Shown in pieces: positions 48,422-56,951 of a DNA stretch of 64,000 bases. A program made the position numbers and the translations under genes. The stretch's first letter is position 1. Every line of letters begins with the position of its first letter. The stretch covers positions 72,255 through 136,254 of the forward strand of contig NZ_JBNVZV010000011.1 in assembly GCF_050496545.1 (NCBI RefSeq). Reading direction: 5' to 3'. Source of the stretch: Phycicoccus avicenniae_A. Its GTDB lineage: Bacteria > Actinomycetota > Actinomycetes > Actinomycetales > Dermatophilaceae. Under the pieces are notes generated by a model. The model was not told the DNA's origin and searched no databases. It saw only the letters and a list, made by a program, of their open reading frames with translations.

Positions 48422-50262
48422 CCCAGCCCCGCCACGCCGACCCCGACCGGCCGACGAGCCACTCCTCGGCCGACGGCCCCGGCCGCCACGTCGCCGGCGC
48501 CGCCCCCGCAGGTGCGCACGCCGCGGCCCACGCCGCCCCGACCGCCGGGTCCGCGCCCGCCGAGGCCGGCCCCGGCACCGACGGCGCCCTGAGCCACCGC
48601 CAGATCGTCACCATCCTCATCGCGCTGATGTCGGGGATGTTCCTCGCGGCGCTCGACCAGACGATCGTCGCGACCGCCATCCGCACCATCGCCGACGACC
48701 TCAAGGGCCTGGACCACCAGGCCTGGGCGACGACCGCCTACCTCATCACCTCCACGATCGTCACGCCGCTCTACGGCAAGCTCGGCGACATCTACGGCCG
48801 CAAGAAGCTCTTCATCACGGCCATCTCGATCTTCGTCGTCGGCTCGGTGCTCTGCACCCTCTCGACCTCGATGACCGAGCTCGCGTTCTTCCGCGCCGTC
48901 CAGGGCCTCGGCGCCGGCGGCCTGTTCTCGCTCGCGCTGGCGATCATCGGCGACATCGTGCCGCCCCGCGAGCGGGCCAAGTACCAGGGCTACTTCCTCG
49001 CCGTCTTCGGCACCTCCTCGGTGCTCGGCCCGGTCATCGGCGGCTTCTTCGCCGGCCACGAGACGATCCTCGGCATCACCGGCTGGCACTGGGTCTTCCT
49101 CGTGAACGTGCCCGTGGGCATCCTCGCCCTGGCCCTCGTGACCAAGACCCTGCACCTGCGCCACCAGCGCCTCGACCACCGCATCGACTGGGCCGGTGCC
49201 GCGCTGCTGTCGATCTCCCTCGTCCCGCTGCTGCTCGTCGCCGAGCAGGGCCGCGAGTGGGGCTGGACCTCGACGAACGCGATCCTCTGCTACGTCATCG
49301 GCGCGGTCGGGGCCGTCGCCTTCTTCTGGCAGGAGTCGCGGATGGGTGACGAGGCCATCCTCCCGCTCGCGATGTTCCGCAACCGCACCGTCGGCATCTC
49401 CTCGATCGCCTCGGTCGTCATCGGCATCGCGATGTTCGGCGGCCTCGCCGCCCTGCCGCTCTACCTGCAGATCGTCAAGGGCGCGACGCCCACGGAGGCG
49501 GGCCTGCTGCTCCTGCCGCTGACGCTCGGCATCATGACGGGCTCGATCACCTCGGGCCAGATCATCAGCCGCACCGGCCGCTACCGGATCTTCCCGGTGA
49601 CCGGCGCCGTGCTGCTCACCCTCTCGCTGTTCGCGTTCCACTTCGTCGCCTACGACACCCCGCTGTGGCAGTCGATGATCGTCATGGTCTTCTTCGGGCT
49701 CGGGCTCGGCTTCAACTTCCAGCCGCTCACCCTCGCCGTGCAGAACGCCGTGCCGCCGCAGCAGATCGGCGTGGCCACCTCGACGGCCACGTTCACCCGG
49801 CAGATCGGCGGCACCATCGGCACCGCGGTCTTCCTGACCATCCTGTTCTCGCTCGCCCCGGACCGCATCGCCTCGGCGTTCTCGCGCTTCGCCCCGACGG
49901 CCGACTTCCAGGCCGCGCTGCGCGACCCGGCCAACGCGGCCGTCGCCGAGAAGCTGGCACAGGCCCAGCAGGGCGGGAGCTCGGGCGCGGCCGGCGGTGT
50001 GCTGCAGGACAGCTCGTTCCTCACCGGCCTCGACCCGCGGCTGGCCAAGCCGTTCCTCGTCGGGTTCTCCGAGGCGATGGACGTCGTGTTCCTCGTGGGC
50101 TCCGGCGTGATGGTCCTCGCGATCATCACCCTCGCCCTGCTGCCGCAGGTCGAGCTGCGCCGCGGCTCGGCCTACACCGAGCGGTCGAAGGCCGGCGAGG
50201 CGTCGGAGCCGTCCGGGCGGCCGAGCACCGAGGACGAGACGGTCACGGCACCGGCGAGCTGA
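48418..50262 (+). CDS. MFS multidrug exporter, DHA2 (EmrB/QacA) type
   Basis: This is a 614-residue protein. A Pro/Ala-rich cytosolic N-terminus of about 60 residues leads to fourteen membrane helices. LDQTIVATAIRTIADDL is the D1 motif, YGKLGDIYGRKKLFI is motif A, GLGAGGLFSLALAII follows, and GPVIGGFFAGHE is motif C. A large external loop lies near residues 480-540. Coupled to the MarR gene, it should be induced by its own substrate. The 3' end overlaps the convergent MFS gene by 20 bases. Confidence 0.93.
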   Translation: MTQPRHADPDRPTSHSSADGPGRHVAGAAPAGAHAAAHAAPTAGSAPAEAGPGTDGALSHRQIVTILIALMSGMFLAALDQTIVATAIRTIADDLKGLDHQAWATTAYLITSTIVTPLYGKLGDIYGRKKLFITAISIFVVGSVLCTLSTSMTELAFFRAVQGLGAGGLFSLALAIIGDIVPPRERAKYQGYFLAVFGTSSVLGPVIGGFFAGHETILGITGWHWVFLVNVPVGILALALVTKTLHLRHQRLDHRIDWAGAALLSISLVPLLLVAEQGREWGWTSTNAILCYVIGAVGAVAFFWQESRMGDEAILPLAMFRNRTVGISSIASVVIGIAMFGGLAALPLYLQIVKGATPTEAGLLLLPLTLGIMTGSITSGQIISRTGRYRIFPVTGAVLLTLSLFAFHFVAYDTPLWQSMIVMVFFGLGLGFNFQPLTLAVQNAVPPQQIGVATSTATFTRQIGGTIGTAVFLTILFSLAPDRIASAFSRFAPTADFQAALRDPANAAVAEKLAQAQQGGSSGAAGGVLQDSSFLTGLDPRLAKPFLVGFSEAMDVVFLVGSGVMVLAIITLALLPQVELRRGSAYTERSKAGEASEPSGRPSTEDETVTAPAS

Positions 50263-51454
50263 GCCGCGCCCGCTCGGCACCCTCGAGGTGCCGGAAGCGG
50301 GTCGCGATGATCGCCACGGCCACGAGGCCGGCGGCGACGGGGACGGCGTAGGCGTGCTGCGGCCCGAGGACCTCGACGGCCCAGCCGCCGACCGCCGACC
50401 CCGCGGAGATGCCGATGAGGATGCCGGTGACGGCCACGGCCATCCCCTCGGTGACGAGGGCCGCCGGGACGAGGCGCTGGGCGAGCGAGAGGCTCGTGAT
50501 GAGCATCGGCGCCGTGGCCGAGCCCGCGACGACCATGACGACAGTCAGCTGCCAGGTGTTCGCGACGACGAGCGCCGGCACCTCGAGGACGAGCATCGCG
50601 GTGGCGGCGAGCAGCAGCCGGCGGGTCATCGTCGAGCGGAAGGTGCGCGCACCGAACCACAGCCCGGCCAGGGTCGAGCCCACGGCGAAGCCGCCGAGGA
50701 CGACGCTGGAGAGACTGGCGTTGCCGTCGGCCTCGGCGAAGGCGACCGCCACGACCTCGTTCGAGCCGAAGATCACGCCGGTCATCACGAGCGCGGTCGC
50801 GACGATGAGCAGGCCGGGGCGGCGCACGGCCAGCCCGCTCGGGCGGTCGGCACGGGCCACGACCGGCGGCTCGGTGGCGCGGGCCGCGAGGAAGGTCAGC
50901 ACGCCGACGGTGAAGAGGATCTCGGCGAGCACGAGCCCGGCCTCGGGGAACCACAGCGTCGAGACGAGCACGGCGATCACCGGCCCGATGACGAAGGACG
51001 CCTCGTCGGCGACCTGCTCGAAGGACATCGCCGTGTGCAGGCGGTCGGGGTCGTCCCGGAAGATGTGCGCCCAGCGGGCGCGGGACATCGGCCCGGGCTC
51101 GGGGAGGAAGGCGCTGACGCCGTAGAGGACGAAGAGGGTCCAGACGGGGGCGCCGAAACCGGACGCGAGCGCGGTGCCCAGGCCGGCGACCGCGGAGACG
51201 GCGACGAAGGGGCGGGCGACGCGGCGCTGCCCGTGCTGGTCGATGAGCCGGCCGAGCACCGGGCCGGCCACGGCGAGCACGGCCAGGCCCACGGCGCTGA
51301 CGGCGCCGGCGAGGCCGTAGGAGCCCTGGCGCTCGCTGACCATGACGATGACGGCGACGCCGAACATCGCCCCACCGGTACGGGACAGCGCGGTGCCGGC
51401 GATGAAGCGGAGGGCGCCGGGGACGGCGAACAGCGGGCGGTAGGGGGCGAGCAC
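50243..51454 (-). CDS. MFS transporter
   Basis: This is a 403-residue membrane protein with twelve helices. ALSRTGGAMFGVAVIVMVSE, LGRLIDQHGQRRVARPFVAV (motif A) and TGVIFGSNEVVAVAFAEADG are visible. I prefer the GTG at 51454, which follows GAGG at a good distance and gives the usual family length. The frame is open to 51610, but a promoter (TTGTCC at 51549-51554 and CACACT at 51525-51530, minus strand) lies inside that stretch. Substrate unknown. Confidence 0.82.
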   Translation of the reverse strand: MLAPYRPLFAVPGALRFIAGTALSRTGGAMFGVAVIVMVSERQGSYGLAGAVSAVGLAVLAVAGPVLGRLIDQHGQRRVARPFVAVSAVAGLGTALASGFGAPVWTLFVLYGVSAFLPEPGPMSRARWAHIFRDDPDRLHTAMSFEQVADEASFVIGPVIAVLVSTLWFPEAGLVLAEILFTVGVLTFLAARATEPPVVARADRPSGLAVRRPGLLIVATALVMTGVIFGSNEVVAVAFAEADGNASLSSVVLGGFAVGSTLAGLWFGARTFRSTMTRRLLLAATAMLVLEVPALVVANTWQLTVVMVVAGSATAPMLITSLSLAQRLVPAALVTEGMAVAVTGILIGISAGSAVGGWAVEVLGPQHAYAVPVAAGLVAVAIIATRFRHLEGAERARLSSPVP

Positions 51455-51524
51455 GGGGGCCTCGTCGGTCGGGCGACCGCCGGGGCTGCCGGCCGGGTCG
51501 AACGGGGTGGGTCGGGTCGCATCC

Positions 51525-51554
51525 AGTGTGCTCCCGGGCCCCGGCGCCGGACAA
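51525..51554 (-). promoter_or_regulatory. Promoter of the second MFS gene
   Basis: The minus strand reads TTGTCC (-35), an 18-base spacer and CACACT (-10), the same -10 hexamer as the acyl-CoA dehydrogenase promoter. It gives a leader of about 65 bases before GTG 51454. Confidence 0.45.
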
Positions 51555-51677
51555 ACCCGTTCCGGCGGGCGTCGTGGCGCGTCCGGTGGCGCCGGAACGG
51601 GGGTGATCACCCCACCTCCGGCGCCACCGAGGCCGCCAGGAGGCCTTCCTGGTGGCGGACCAGGGCGGCGTCCGAGG

Positions 51678-52880
51678 TCAGCGGAAGGCGGCCTCGCCGG
51701 TCAGGGCCTGCCCGATGACGAGCGTGTGCATCTCGACGGTGCCCTCGTAGGTGAGCACCGACTCGAGGTTGTTGGCGTGCCGCATCACCGGGTACTCGCC
51801 GCTGATGCCGTTGCCGCCGAGGATGGTCCGCGCGGTGCGGCAGATCTCGATCGCCTTGGTCACGTTGTTGTACTTGCCGACCGAGACCTGCTCCGGGCGC
51901 AGCCCGACGGAGTCCTTGCGCCGGCCGAGGTGCAGCGCGAGCAGCCGCCCGAGCTGCAGCTCGGTCGACATGTGCGCGAGCTTGGCCTGGGTCAGCTGGA
52001 AGCCGGCGATCGGCCGGTCGAACTGCGTGCGCTCGACCGAGTAGCGGCGGGCGGCCTCCAAGGCGCTGCGGGCCGCGCCGAGGCATCCCCACACGATGCC
52101 GAAGCGCGCCTCGGACAGGCACGAGAGCGGCCCCTTGAGCCCACGCACCTCGGGGAGCACGGCATCCGCGGGGAGGCGCAGCCCGCGGAAGGTCAGCTCT
52201 GCGGTGACCGAGGCGCGCAGCGACATCTTGTTCTTGATGACGTGCGCCTCGAACCCCGGTGTGTCGGTGGGCACCACGAAGCCGCGGATGCCGCCGTGCT
52301 CCTCGCCGGCGTTCGCCCAGACGACCGCGACGTCGGCGATCGAGCCGTTGGTGATCCACATCTTCGAGCCGTCGAGCACCCAGTCCTCGCCGTCGCGGCG
52401 GGCGCGGGTGCGCATCGAGGCGGGGTCGGAGCCGTGGTCGGGCTCGGTGAGGCCGAAGCAGCCGATCGCCTCGCCGGCGGCCATCCGCGGCAGCCACTCC
52501 TGCTTCTGCTCCTCGGAGCCGAACGCGTGGATGGCGTACATCGCGAGGCTGCCCTGGACCGACACGAGCGAGCGGATGCCGGAGTCGCTGGCCTCGAGCT
52601 CGAGGCAGGCCAGGCCGTAGTCGACCGACGACATCCCGGCGCAGCCGTACCCGTCGAGGTGCATCCCGAGGAGGCCGACCTTGCCGAACTCGAGGGCCAG
52701 GTCACGCGCGACGGGCAGCTCGCCCTTCTCGTACCACTCGACGACGTGCGGCTCGACGAGGTCGTCGCACACCTGCCGGACCGTGGCCCGGATGGCGCGC
52801 TCCTCGTCGGTGAGCATCGAGTCGACGTCGACGACGTCCAGGGGGTCGGAGGGGCGCTTCGGCATCGTCGACGAGCTCAT
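51678..52880 (-). CDS. Acyl-CoA dehydrogenase, glutaryl-CoA dehydrogenase-like
   Basis: This is a 400-residue FAD enzyme. FGLTEPDHGSDPASMRTRARR and WVLDGSKMWITNGSIADV are acyl-CoA dehydrogenase signature 1. FGIVWGCLGAARSALEAARRY, RTILGGNGISGEYPVMRHANNLESVLTYEGTVEMHTLVIGQALTG closes with the catalytic Glu in YEG. The YEGTVEMH ending and MSSVDYGLACLELE region fit the GcdH branch (glutaryl-CoA to crotonyl-CoA). Start is ATG 52880; a second ATG at 52865 is possible. Confidence 0.9.
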   Translation of the reverse strand: MSSSTMPKRPSDPLDVVDVDSMLTDEERAIRATVRQVCDDLVEPHVVEWYEKGELPVARDLALEFGKVGLLGMHLDGYGCAGMSSVDYGLACLELEASDSGIRSLVSVQGSLAMYAIHAFGSEEQKQEWLPRMAAGEAIGCFGLTEPDHGSDPASMRTRARRDGEDWVLDGSKMWITNGSIADVAVVWANAGEEHGGIRGFVVPTDTPGFEAHVIKNKMSLRASVTAELTFRGLRLPADAVLPEVRGLKGPLSCLSEARFGIVWGCLGAARSALEAARRYSVERTQFDRPIAGFQLTQAKLAHMSTELQLGRLLALHLGRRKDSVGLRPEQVSVGKYNNVTKAIEICRTARTILGGNGISGEYPVMRHANNLESVLTYEGTVEMHTLVIGQALTGEAAFR

Positions 52881-52964
52881 GGGGCCATCATGCCGGGGCC
52901 GCGGGGCGGGTCGCTGTGACGTGTGCCTCGGAACAGGCGGCCACGGGCCCCGGTTGGGCAGGGC

Positions 52965-53915
52965 ATGGCCTCGACGACGAGCAGCGCCCCGACCACGCGC
53001 GCGGCGTCCCTCCCGCTGGTGCCGTCGGTGGCCTTCGTCCTCGTGTGGTGCTCGGGCTACGTCGCCGGGCCCGCCGGGGTGCGGGCGCTCGCGCCGTTCA
53101 CGGTGCTGACGCTGCGCTTCGTCCTCGCCGCCGTCGTCACGGGCGTCGTGGCGAGGGTGCTGCGCGGGCCGGTGCGGCTGCGGGGCCGCGCCCTGGTCCG
53201 GGTCGCCCTCGTCGGGCTGATGATGAACGGCGTCGTCTTCGGGCTGATGTACCTCGCCTTCGACGTCGGGATGGGGGCCACGCTCGCCTCGTTGCTGCAC
53301 GCGCTGAGCCCCGTGCTCACGGCGGTGCTCGCCGGGCTGCTGCTCGGGGAGCGGCTGACCCGCGTCCAGGTGCTCGGGTTCGTCCTCGGCGTGGTCGGGG
53401 TGCTCGTCGTCCTCGGTCCCGACGTCGACGAGGCCGGAGGCGCGCTCGGGGTCGTGCTCGGGCTGCTCAGCCTGGTCGGCCTGAGCGTCGGCACGCTGGG
53501 GCAGCGCTGGTTCCACCTCGACGACGACGCCCCCGACCCGCTGTGGTCGGCGACCGTGCAGTTCGGCGTGTGCGTACCGCCGCTGGCCGTCGTGGCGCTG
53601 CTGCTCGAGGGCGTGCCGGCCGTCGACGACCCGGTGGGCGCTGGCGTCGCGGTGGTCTGGCTGGCGCTCGTGAACTCCGTGGCCGGCCTGCTGCTGCTGG
53701 GGCTGCTCGTGCGGCGCGGCGGGGCCGGCGCGTCATCCAGCCTCTTCTTCGTCTGTCCGCCGGTCACCGCCCTCATGGCGTGGGCGGCCTTCGGCGACAC
53801 CCTGTCGGTGCGCGAGGTGGTCGGCATCGTCGTGGCCGTGGTCGGTGTGGGCATCGCCACCGGGGTCGCCGGCCGCCGCCGCACCCCGGCCGCCCCTTCC
53901 CCCGAACGTGTGTGA
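52965..53915 (+). CDS. EamA-family transporter (DMT superfamily)
   Basis: This is a 316-residue membrane protein with ten helices in two EamA repeats. WCSGYVAGPAGVRALAPFTVLTLRF opens the first; GMGATLASLLHALSPVLTAVLAGLLLGERLT and LFFVCPPVTALMAWAAFGDTLSVREVVG are the conserved helix pairs. I take ATG 52965; a GTG at 52923 would add 14 residues. The last codons and stop lie inside a palindrome (53903-53952). Substrate is probably an amino acid or metabolite exported; not certain. Confidence 0.88.
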   Translation: MASTTSSAPTTRAASLPLVPSVAFVLVWCSGYVAGPAGVRALAPFTVLTLRFVLAAVVTGVVARVLRGPVRLRGRALVRVALVGLMMNGVVFGLMYLAFDVGMGATLASLLHALSPVLTAVLAGLLLGERLTRVQVLGFVLGVVGVLVVLGPDVDEAGGALGVVLGLLSLVGLSVGTLGQRWFHLDDDAPDPLWSATVQFGVCVPPLAVVALLLEGVPAVDDPVGAGVAVVWLALVNSVAGLLLLGLLVRRGGAGASSSLFFVCPPVTALMAWAAFGDTLSVREVVGIVVAVVGVGIATGVAGRRRTPAAPSPERV

Positions 53916-53952
53916 ACGCGCCGGGCTTTCCCGGCGAGTGCACACACGTTCG
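53903..53952. terminator. 23-bp hairpin overlapping the EamA stop codon
   Basis: The arms at 53903-53925 and 53930-53952 match at 21 of 23 positions (CGAACGTGTGTG ... CGCCGGG) around the loop CTTT. It includes the last five codons including the stop of the EamA gene and lies between convergent genes, so it may work as a two-way terminator. It resembles the other palindromic elements in design. Confidence 0.7.
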
Positions 53953-53975
53953 CGAGAGTTCGGGGGACCTAGGGG

Positions 53976-55439
53976 TCAGCGGGCGGAGGCGGCGCCGAGG
54001 AGGGCGGCGAGCCCGAGGGCGCTGCGGGGGTCGTACGCGCAGCGCCAGAGGCCACCGTGCGCGGCGGCGAACGCCTCGTCCTGCCACGGGTGGTCCTGCG
54101 CGGCCGGGCGCGCGGCGAGGTCGTGGACCAGGAGGGCGGCCATCAGCGTGTTCGCGGTGCCGGGCTCGAAGACCTCGACCCCGAAGCGGTGGGCCCCCGA
54201 GTACGCCGCAGCCAGCGCCCGGTTCTTCACGACCGAGCGCGTGCGCGTCGGCGGCGCGACCTTGAACGAGACGGTCGTGCCCGAGGCCCGCGCCGCCGTG
54301 GCCCGCCAGCGCTGGATCCGCTTGGCCAACAGGTAGTTCGGGCCCTGCTGGAGGACGACGGAGTCGTTGAGGCCGGGGTCCTCACCGGGGACGTAGTTGC
54401 GCCGGAGCAGGCGCCCGCCGGAGAGCGTGCGCAGCGGGACCCGCAGGACCTTGGAGGTGCGCCGGCTCGCGTACGCGTCGGTGGCCGCCGCGACCGCCTC
54501 GCCGGGCACCGCGAAGACGTCGGTGGGGGTGGCGAGGAAGGACAGCGCGGTGTCCGAGCGCGCGCCGGACACGGCGGCGGTGAGCGCGTCGACGGCGGTG
54601 CTGACCCGCACGTTCGTCGCGCCGTCGGCGTAGACGTAGTTGCCCAGCACGAGGTGGCCGTCGAGGGCGGTGACCCAGGCCGTCGCATCCGGCAGGTCGT
54701 GGAGCAGGTCGAGGCCGGCGCGCTGCTCGAGGTCCCCGGTCCCGGCCCGAGCCGGGACGAGCAGGCGCCCGGCGAGGCCTCGGGTGTCGGCGAACAGCCG
54801 GGACCACAGCTCCGGACGGGGCAGGTCGACGGCGGCCACCGTTGCGCCCCACCGCAGGAGCGAACGCAGCGGCCCCATCTCGGCGGCCGCCCCGAGGACG
54901 ACGACGGTCCGACCGTCGAGGCGCAGCCACTCGGGGTTCTCGAGGACGGCGGTGACCGCCTCGCGCAGGCTGGGCTCGACCACCCCGGCCGCGACCCAGG
55001 CGTCGAGCTGGCGGCGCAGGTCGTCGCCGGCGAGCCGGCGCCCGCGGTAGGGGATGGTCAGCGCGGTGTCGGGCTCGGCTTCGCCCGTGAGGACCTCGGT
55101 CCCGACGAGCTCGACCGGCCCGCCGGCCGCCCCACCCACCGCCGCGGTGAGCGGGTGGTCCTCCGTGCCGTCCGGGCTCCAGCGCATCCGTTCGTGCACC
55201 GAGGCCAGCCCGGCCTCGGCGATGGAGCGCGCGTCGCCGTAGCTCGGCAGCCCGGCCTCGACGAGCCGGCGGAAGTGCGTGAGGTACCCACTGCGCCAGT
55301 TGGTCTCGCGGTGTGCGGCCGCCGAGCCGACGGCGTCGACCGGTCGCAGGGCGTCGCTGACCACACCCCGGCCGGTCGCGGAGGTGGAGCGGCGGCCGTC
55401 CTCCTGCGGGAAGACGACCCCGCGCTCACCCGTGGCCAC
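53976..55439 (-). CDS. Hypothetical protein in alpha-keto acid dehydrogenase operon
   Basis: This is a 487-residue soluble protein starting at GTG 55439, three bases after the E2 stop, so it is probably cotranscribed with the complex. It has a Rossmann-like segment (RTVVVLGAAAEMGPLRSLLRWGATVAAVDLPRP), then ALDGHLVLGNYVYADGATNVRVS, then SFKVAPPTRTRSVVKNRALAAAY. This looks like a nucleotide-binding oxidoreductase-like protein, but I cannot assign a family. Its conserved tie to the complex, if it holds in relatives, would suggest a role in branched-chain or lipid metabolism. Confidence 0.7.
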   Translation of the reverse strand: MATGERGVVFPQEDGRRSTSATGRGVVSDALRPVDAVGSAAAHRETNWRSGYLTHFRRLVEAGLPSYGDARSIAEAGLASVHERMRWSPDGTEDHPLTAAVGGAAGGPVELVGTEVLTGEAEPDTALTIPYRGRRLAGDDLRRQLDAWVAAGVVEPSLREAVTAVLENPEWLRLDGRTVVVLGAAAEMGPLRSLLRWGATVAAVDLPRPELWSRLFADTRGLAGRLLVPARAGTGDLEQRAGLDLLHDLPDATAWVTALDGHLVLGNYVYADGATNVRVSTAVDALTAAVSGARSDTALSFLATPTDVFAVPGEAVAAATDAYASRRTSKVLRVPLRTLSGGRLLRRNYVPGEDPGLNDSVVLQQGPNYLLAKRIQRWRATAARASGTTVSFKVAPPTRTRSVVKNRALAAAYSGAHRFGVEVFEPGTANTLMAALLVHDLAARPAAQDHPWQDEAFAAAHGGLWRCAYDPRSALGLAALLGAASAR

Positions 55440-55442
55440 GGG

Positions 55443-56936
55443 TCAGCCCCAGACGAGCGCGCGCGACGGGTCCGCGAGGATCGCGGCGACGTCGGCGAGG
55501 TACCGCGAGCCGAGCTCACCGTCGACGAGGCGGTGGTCGAAGCTCAGCGCGAGGGTGGTCACCCAGCGCGGCTCGATCCGCTCGTCGGCGCCGGTGCCCA
55601 CGACCCACGGACGGCGGGTGACCGAGCCGAACGCGAGGATGGCCGCCTCCCCCGGGTTGAGGATCGGGGTGCCGGCGTCGACGCCGAAGACGCCGACGTT
55701 GGTGATGGTGATCGAGCCACCCGCCATGTCGGCCGGCGGGGTCCGGCCCTCGCGGGCGGTCGCGGTGAGGGCGGCGATGGCGTCGGCGAGCTCGCGCATC
55801 GTCATCCGGTCGGCGTCCTTGACGTTCGGGACGACGAGCCCGCGCGGGGTCGCGGCGGCGATGCCGAGGTTGACGTAGTGCTTGGTGACGATCTCCTGGG
55901 CGGCCTCGTCCCAGCTGGCGTTGATGCCGGGGTTGCGGCGCACCGCGAGGCACATCGCCTTGGCGAGGACGAGGAGCGGCGTGACCTTGACGTCGCGGAA
56001 CTCCTTGTCCCGCTTGAGCTTCTCGACGAGGTCCATCGTGGCGGTGACGTCGACGGTGACCCACTCGGTCACGTGCGGCGCGGTGAAGGCCGAGTCGACC
56101 ATGGCCTGCGCCGTGTGCTTGCGCACGCCCTTGATGGGGGTGCGCAGCTCGCGGATGCCGCGGGCCTGCGCCCCACGCGTGGTGCTCGGGTCGGCCGCGT
56201 CGCCGTCCGCGTAGGCGAAGGACGAGTCGCCGTCGGACCGCCCGGTGGCGGCGGCCTCGACGTCGGCGCGCGTGACGATGCCGCCGTCGCCGGTGGGCGT
56301 GACCGACTGCAGGTCGACCCCGAGGTCCTTGGCGAGCTTGCGCACCGGCGGCTTGGCCAGCGCCCGGGCGCCTGTCGCCGTCTGCGGCTGTCCAACAATC
56401 GACACATTCGACGATTGCTGGACGCCGGAGGAGGTGTCGGGCTGTACAGGAACTGACACATTCGTCGAATCCTGGACGGGGTTCGTCGTCGAGGCGGGGG
56501 CGGCGGGCTGCGCACCCTTGCGGGGGCGGCGCACGGCCTCGGTCTGCTTGACGCCGTACCCGACGAGGACGGCGGTCCGACCGGTCGAGGTGGTCCCGCC
56601 GATCAGCCCCTCGCCGATCTCCTCGCCGTCGGATGCCGGAGCCGGCGCCTCGGCGGCGGCCGGCGCCGGAGCGGCCGGGGCAGCGGACCCGCCGACGCCG
56701 TCGTCGACGGTGATGATCGGGGTGCCGACCTCGACGGTGTCACCCTCGGCGACGTGCAGCGCCGACACCGTGCCCGCGAACGGGACGGGCAGCTCGACGA
56801 GCGACTTGGCGGTCTCGATCTCGACGACGACGTCGTTGACCTTGACGGTGTCCCCGACGGCGACGTGCCACGTGACGATGTCGGCCTCGGTCAGACCCTC
56901 GCCCGGGTCCGGGAGCTTGAACTCACGAAGAGCCCT
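55443..56936 (-). CDS. Dihydrolipoamide acyltransferase (E2), start codon apparently changed
   Basis: From 56936 this would be a 497-residue core enzyme of a 2-oxo acid dehydrogenase complex. A lipoyl domain (REFKLPDPGEGLTEADIV, lipoyl Lys44 in ETAKSLVEL) is followed by a flexible linker, a subunit-binding domain (ALAKPPVRKLAKDLGVDL, TGDGGIVTRADVEA) and the CoA acyltransferase domain ending in LSFDHRLVDGELGSRYL. Homologues usually start just before ALREF; here that position (56934-56936) reads AGG, not ATG. The nearest in-frame alternatives are CTG at 56945 and an internal GTG at 56768 that would remove the lipoyl lysine. Confidence 0.88.
   Translation of the reverse strand, partial: RALREFKLPDPGEGLTEADIVTWHVAVGDTVKVNDVVVEIETAKSLVELPVPFAGTVSALHVAEGDTVEVGTPIITVDDGVGGSAAPAAPAPAAAEAPAPASDGEEIGEGLIGGTTSTGRTAVLVGYGVKQTEAVRRPRKGAQPAAPASTTNPVQDSTNVSVPVQPDTSSGVQQSSNVSIVGQPQTATGARALAKPPVRKLAKDLGVDLQSVTPTGDGGIVTRADVEAAATGRSDGDSSFAYADGDAADPSTTRGAQARGIRELRTPIKGVRKHTAQAMVDSAFTAPHVTEWVTVDVTATMDLVEKLKRDKEFRDVKVTPLLVLAKAMCLAVRRNPGINASWDEAAQEIVTKHYVNLGIAAATPRGLVVPNVKDADRMTMRELADAIAALTATAREGRTPPADMAGGSITITNVGVFGVDAGTPILNPGEAAILAFGSVTRRPWVVGTGADERIEPRWVTTLALSFDHRLVDGELGSRYLADVAAILADPSRALVWG
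56388..56478. repeat. Palindromic tandem repeat inside the E2 linker
   Basis: Two 37-base copies start at 56388 and 56442 (54 bases apart) and match at about 29 of 37 positions, sharing GACACATTCG and CTGGACG. The first forms a hairpin with 12-bp arms (56390-56401 and 56412-56423, one mismatch). They are far less GC-rich than the rest of the gene and code for related peptides STNVSVPVQPDT and SSNVSIVGQPQT in frame. Confidence 0.75.
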
Positions 56937-56951
56937 CTGCGGCAGCGCCTT

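Noticed and set aside
51455..51610. Longer N-terminus for the second MFS protein
   Set aside because: The stretch contains a -35/-10 promoter and low-complexity Pro/Arg residues; GTG 51454 has a ribosome site and gives the normal length.
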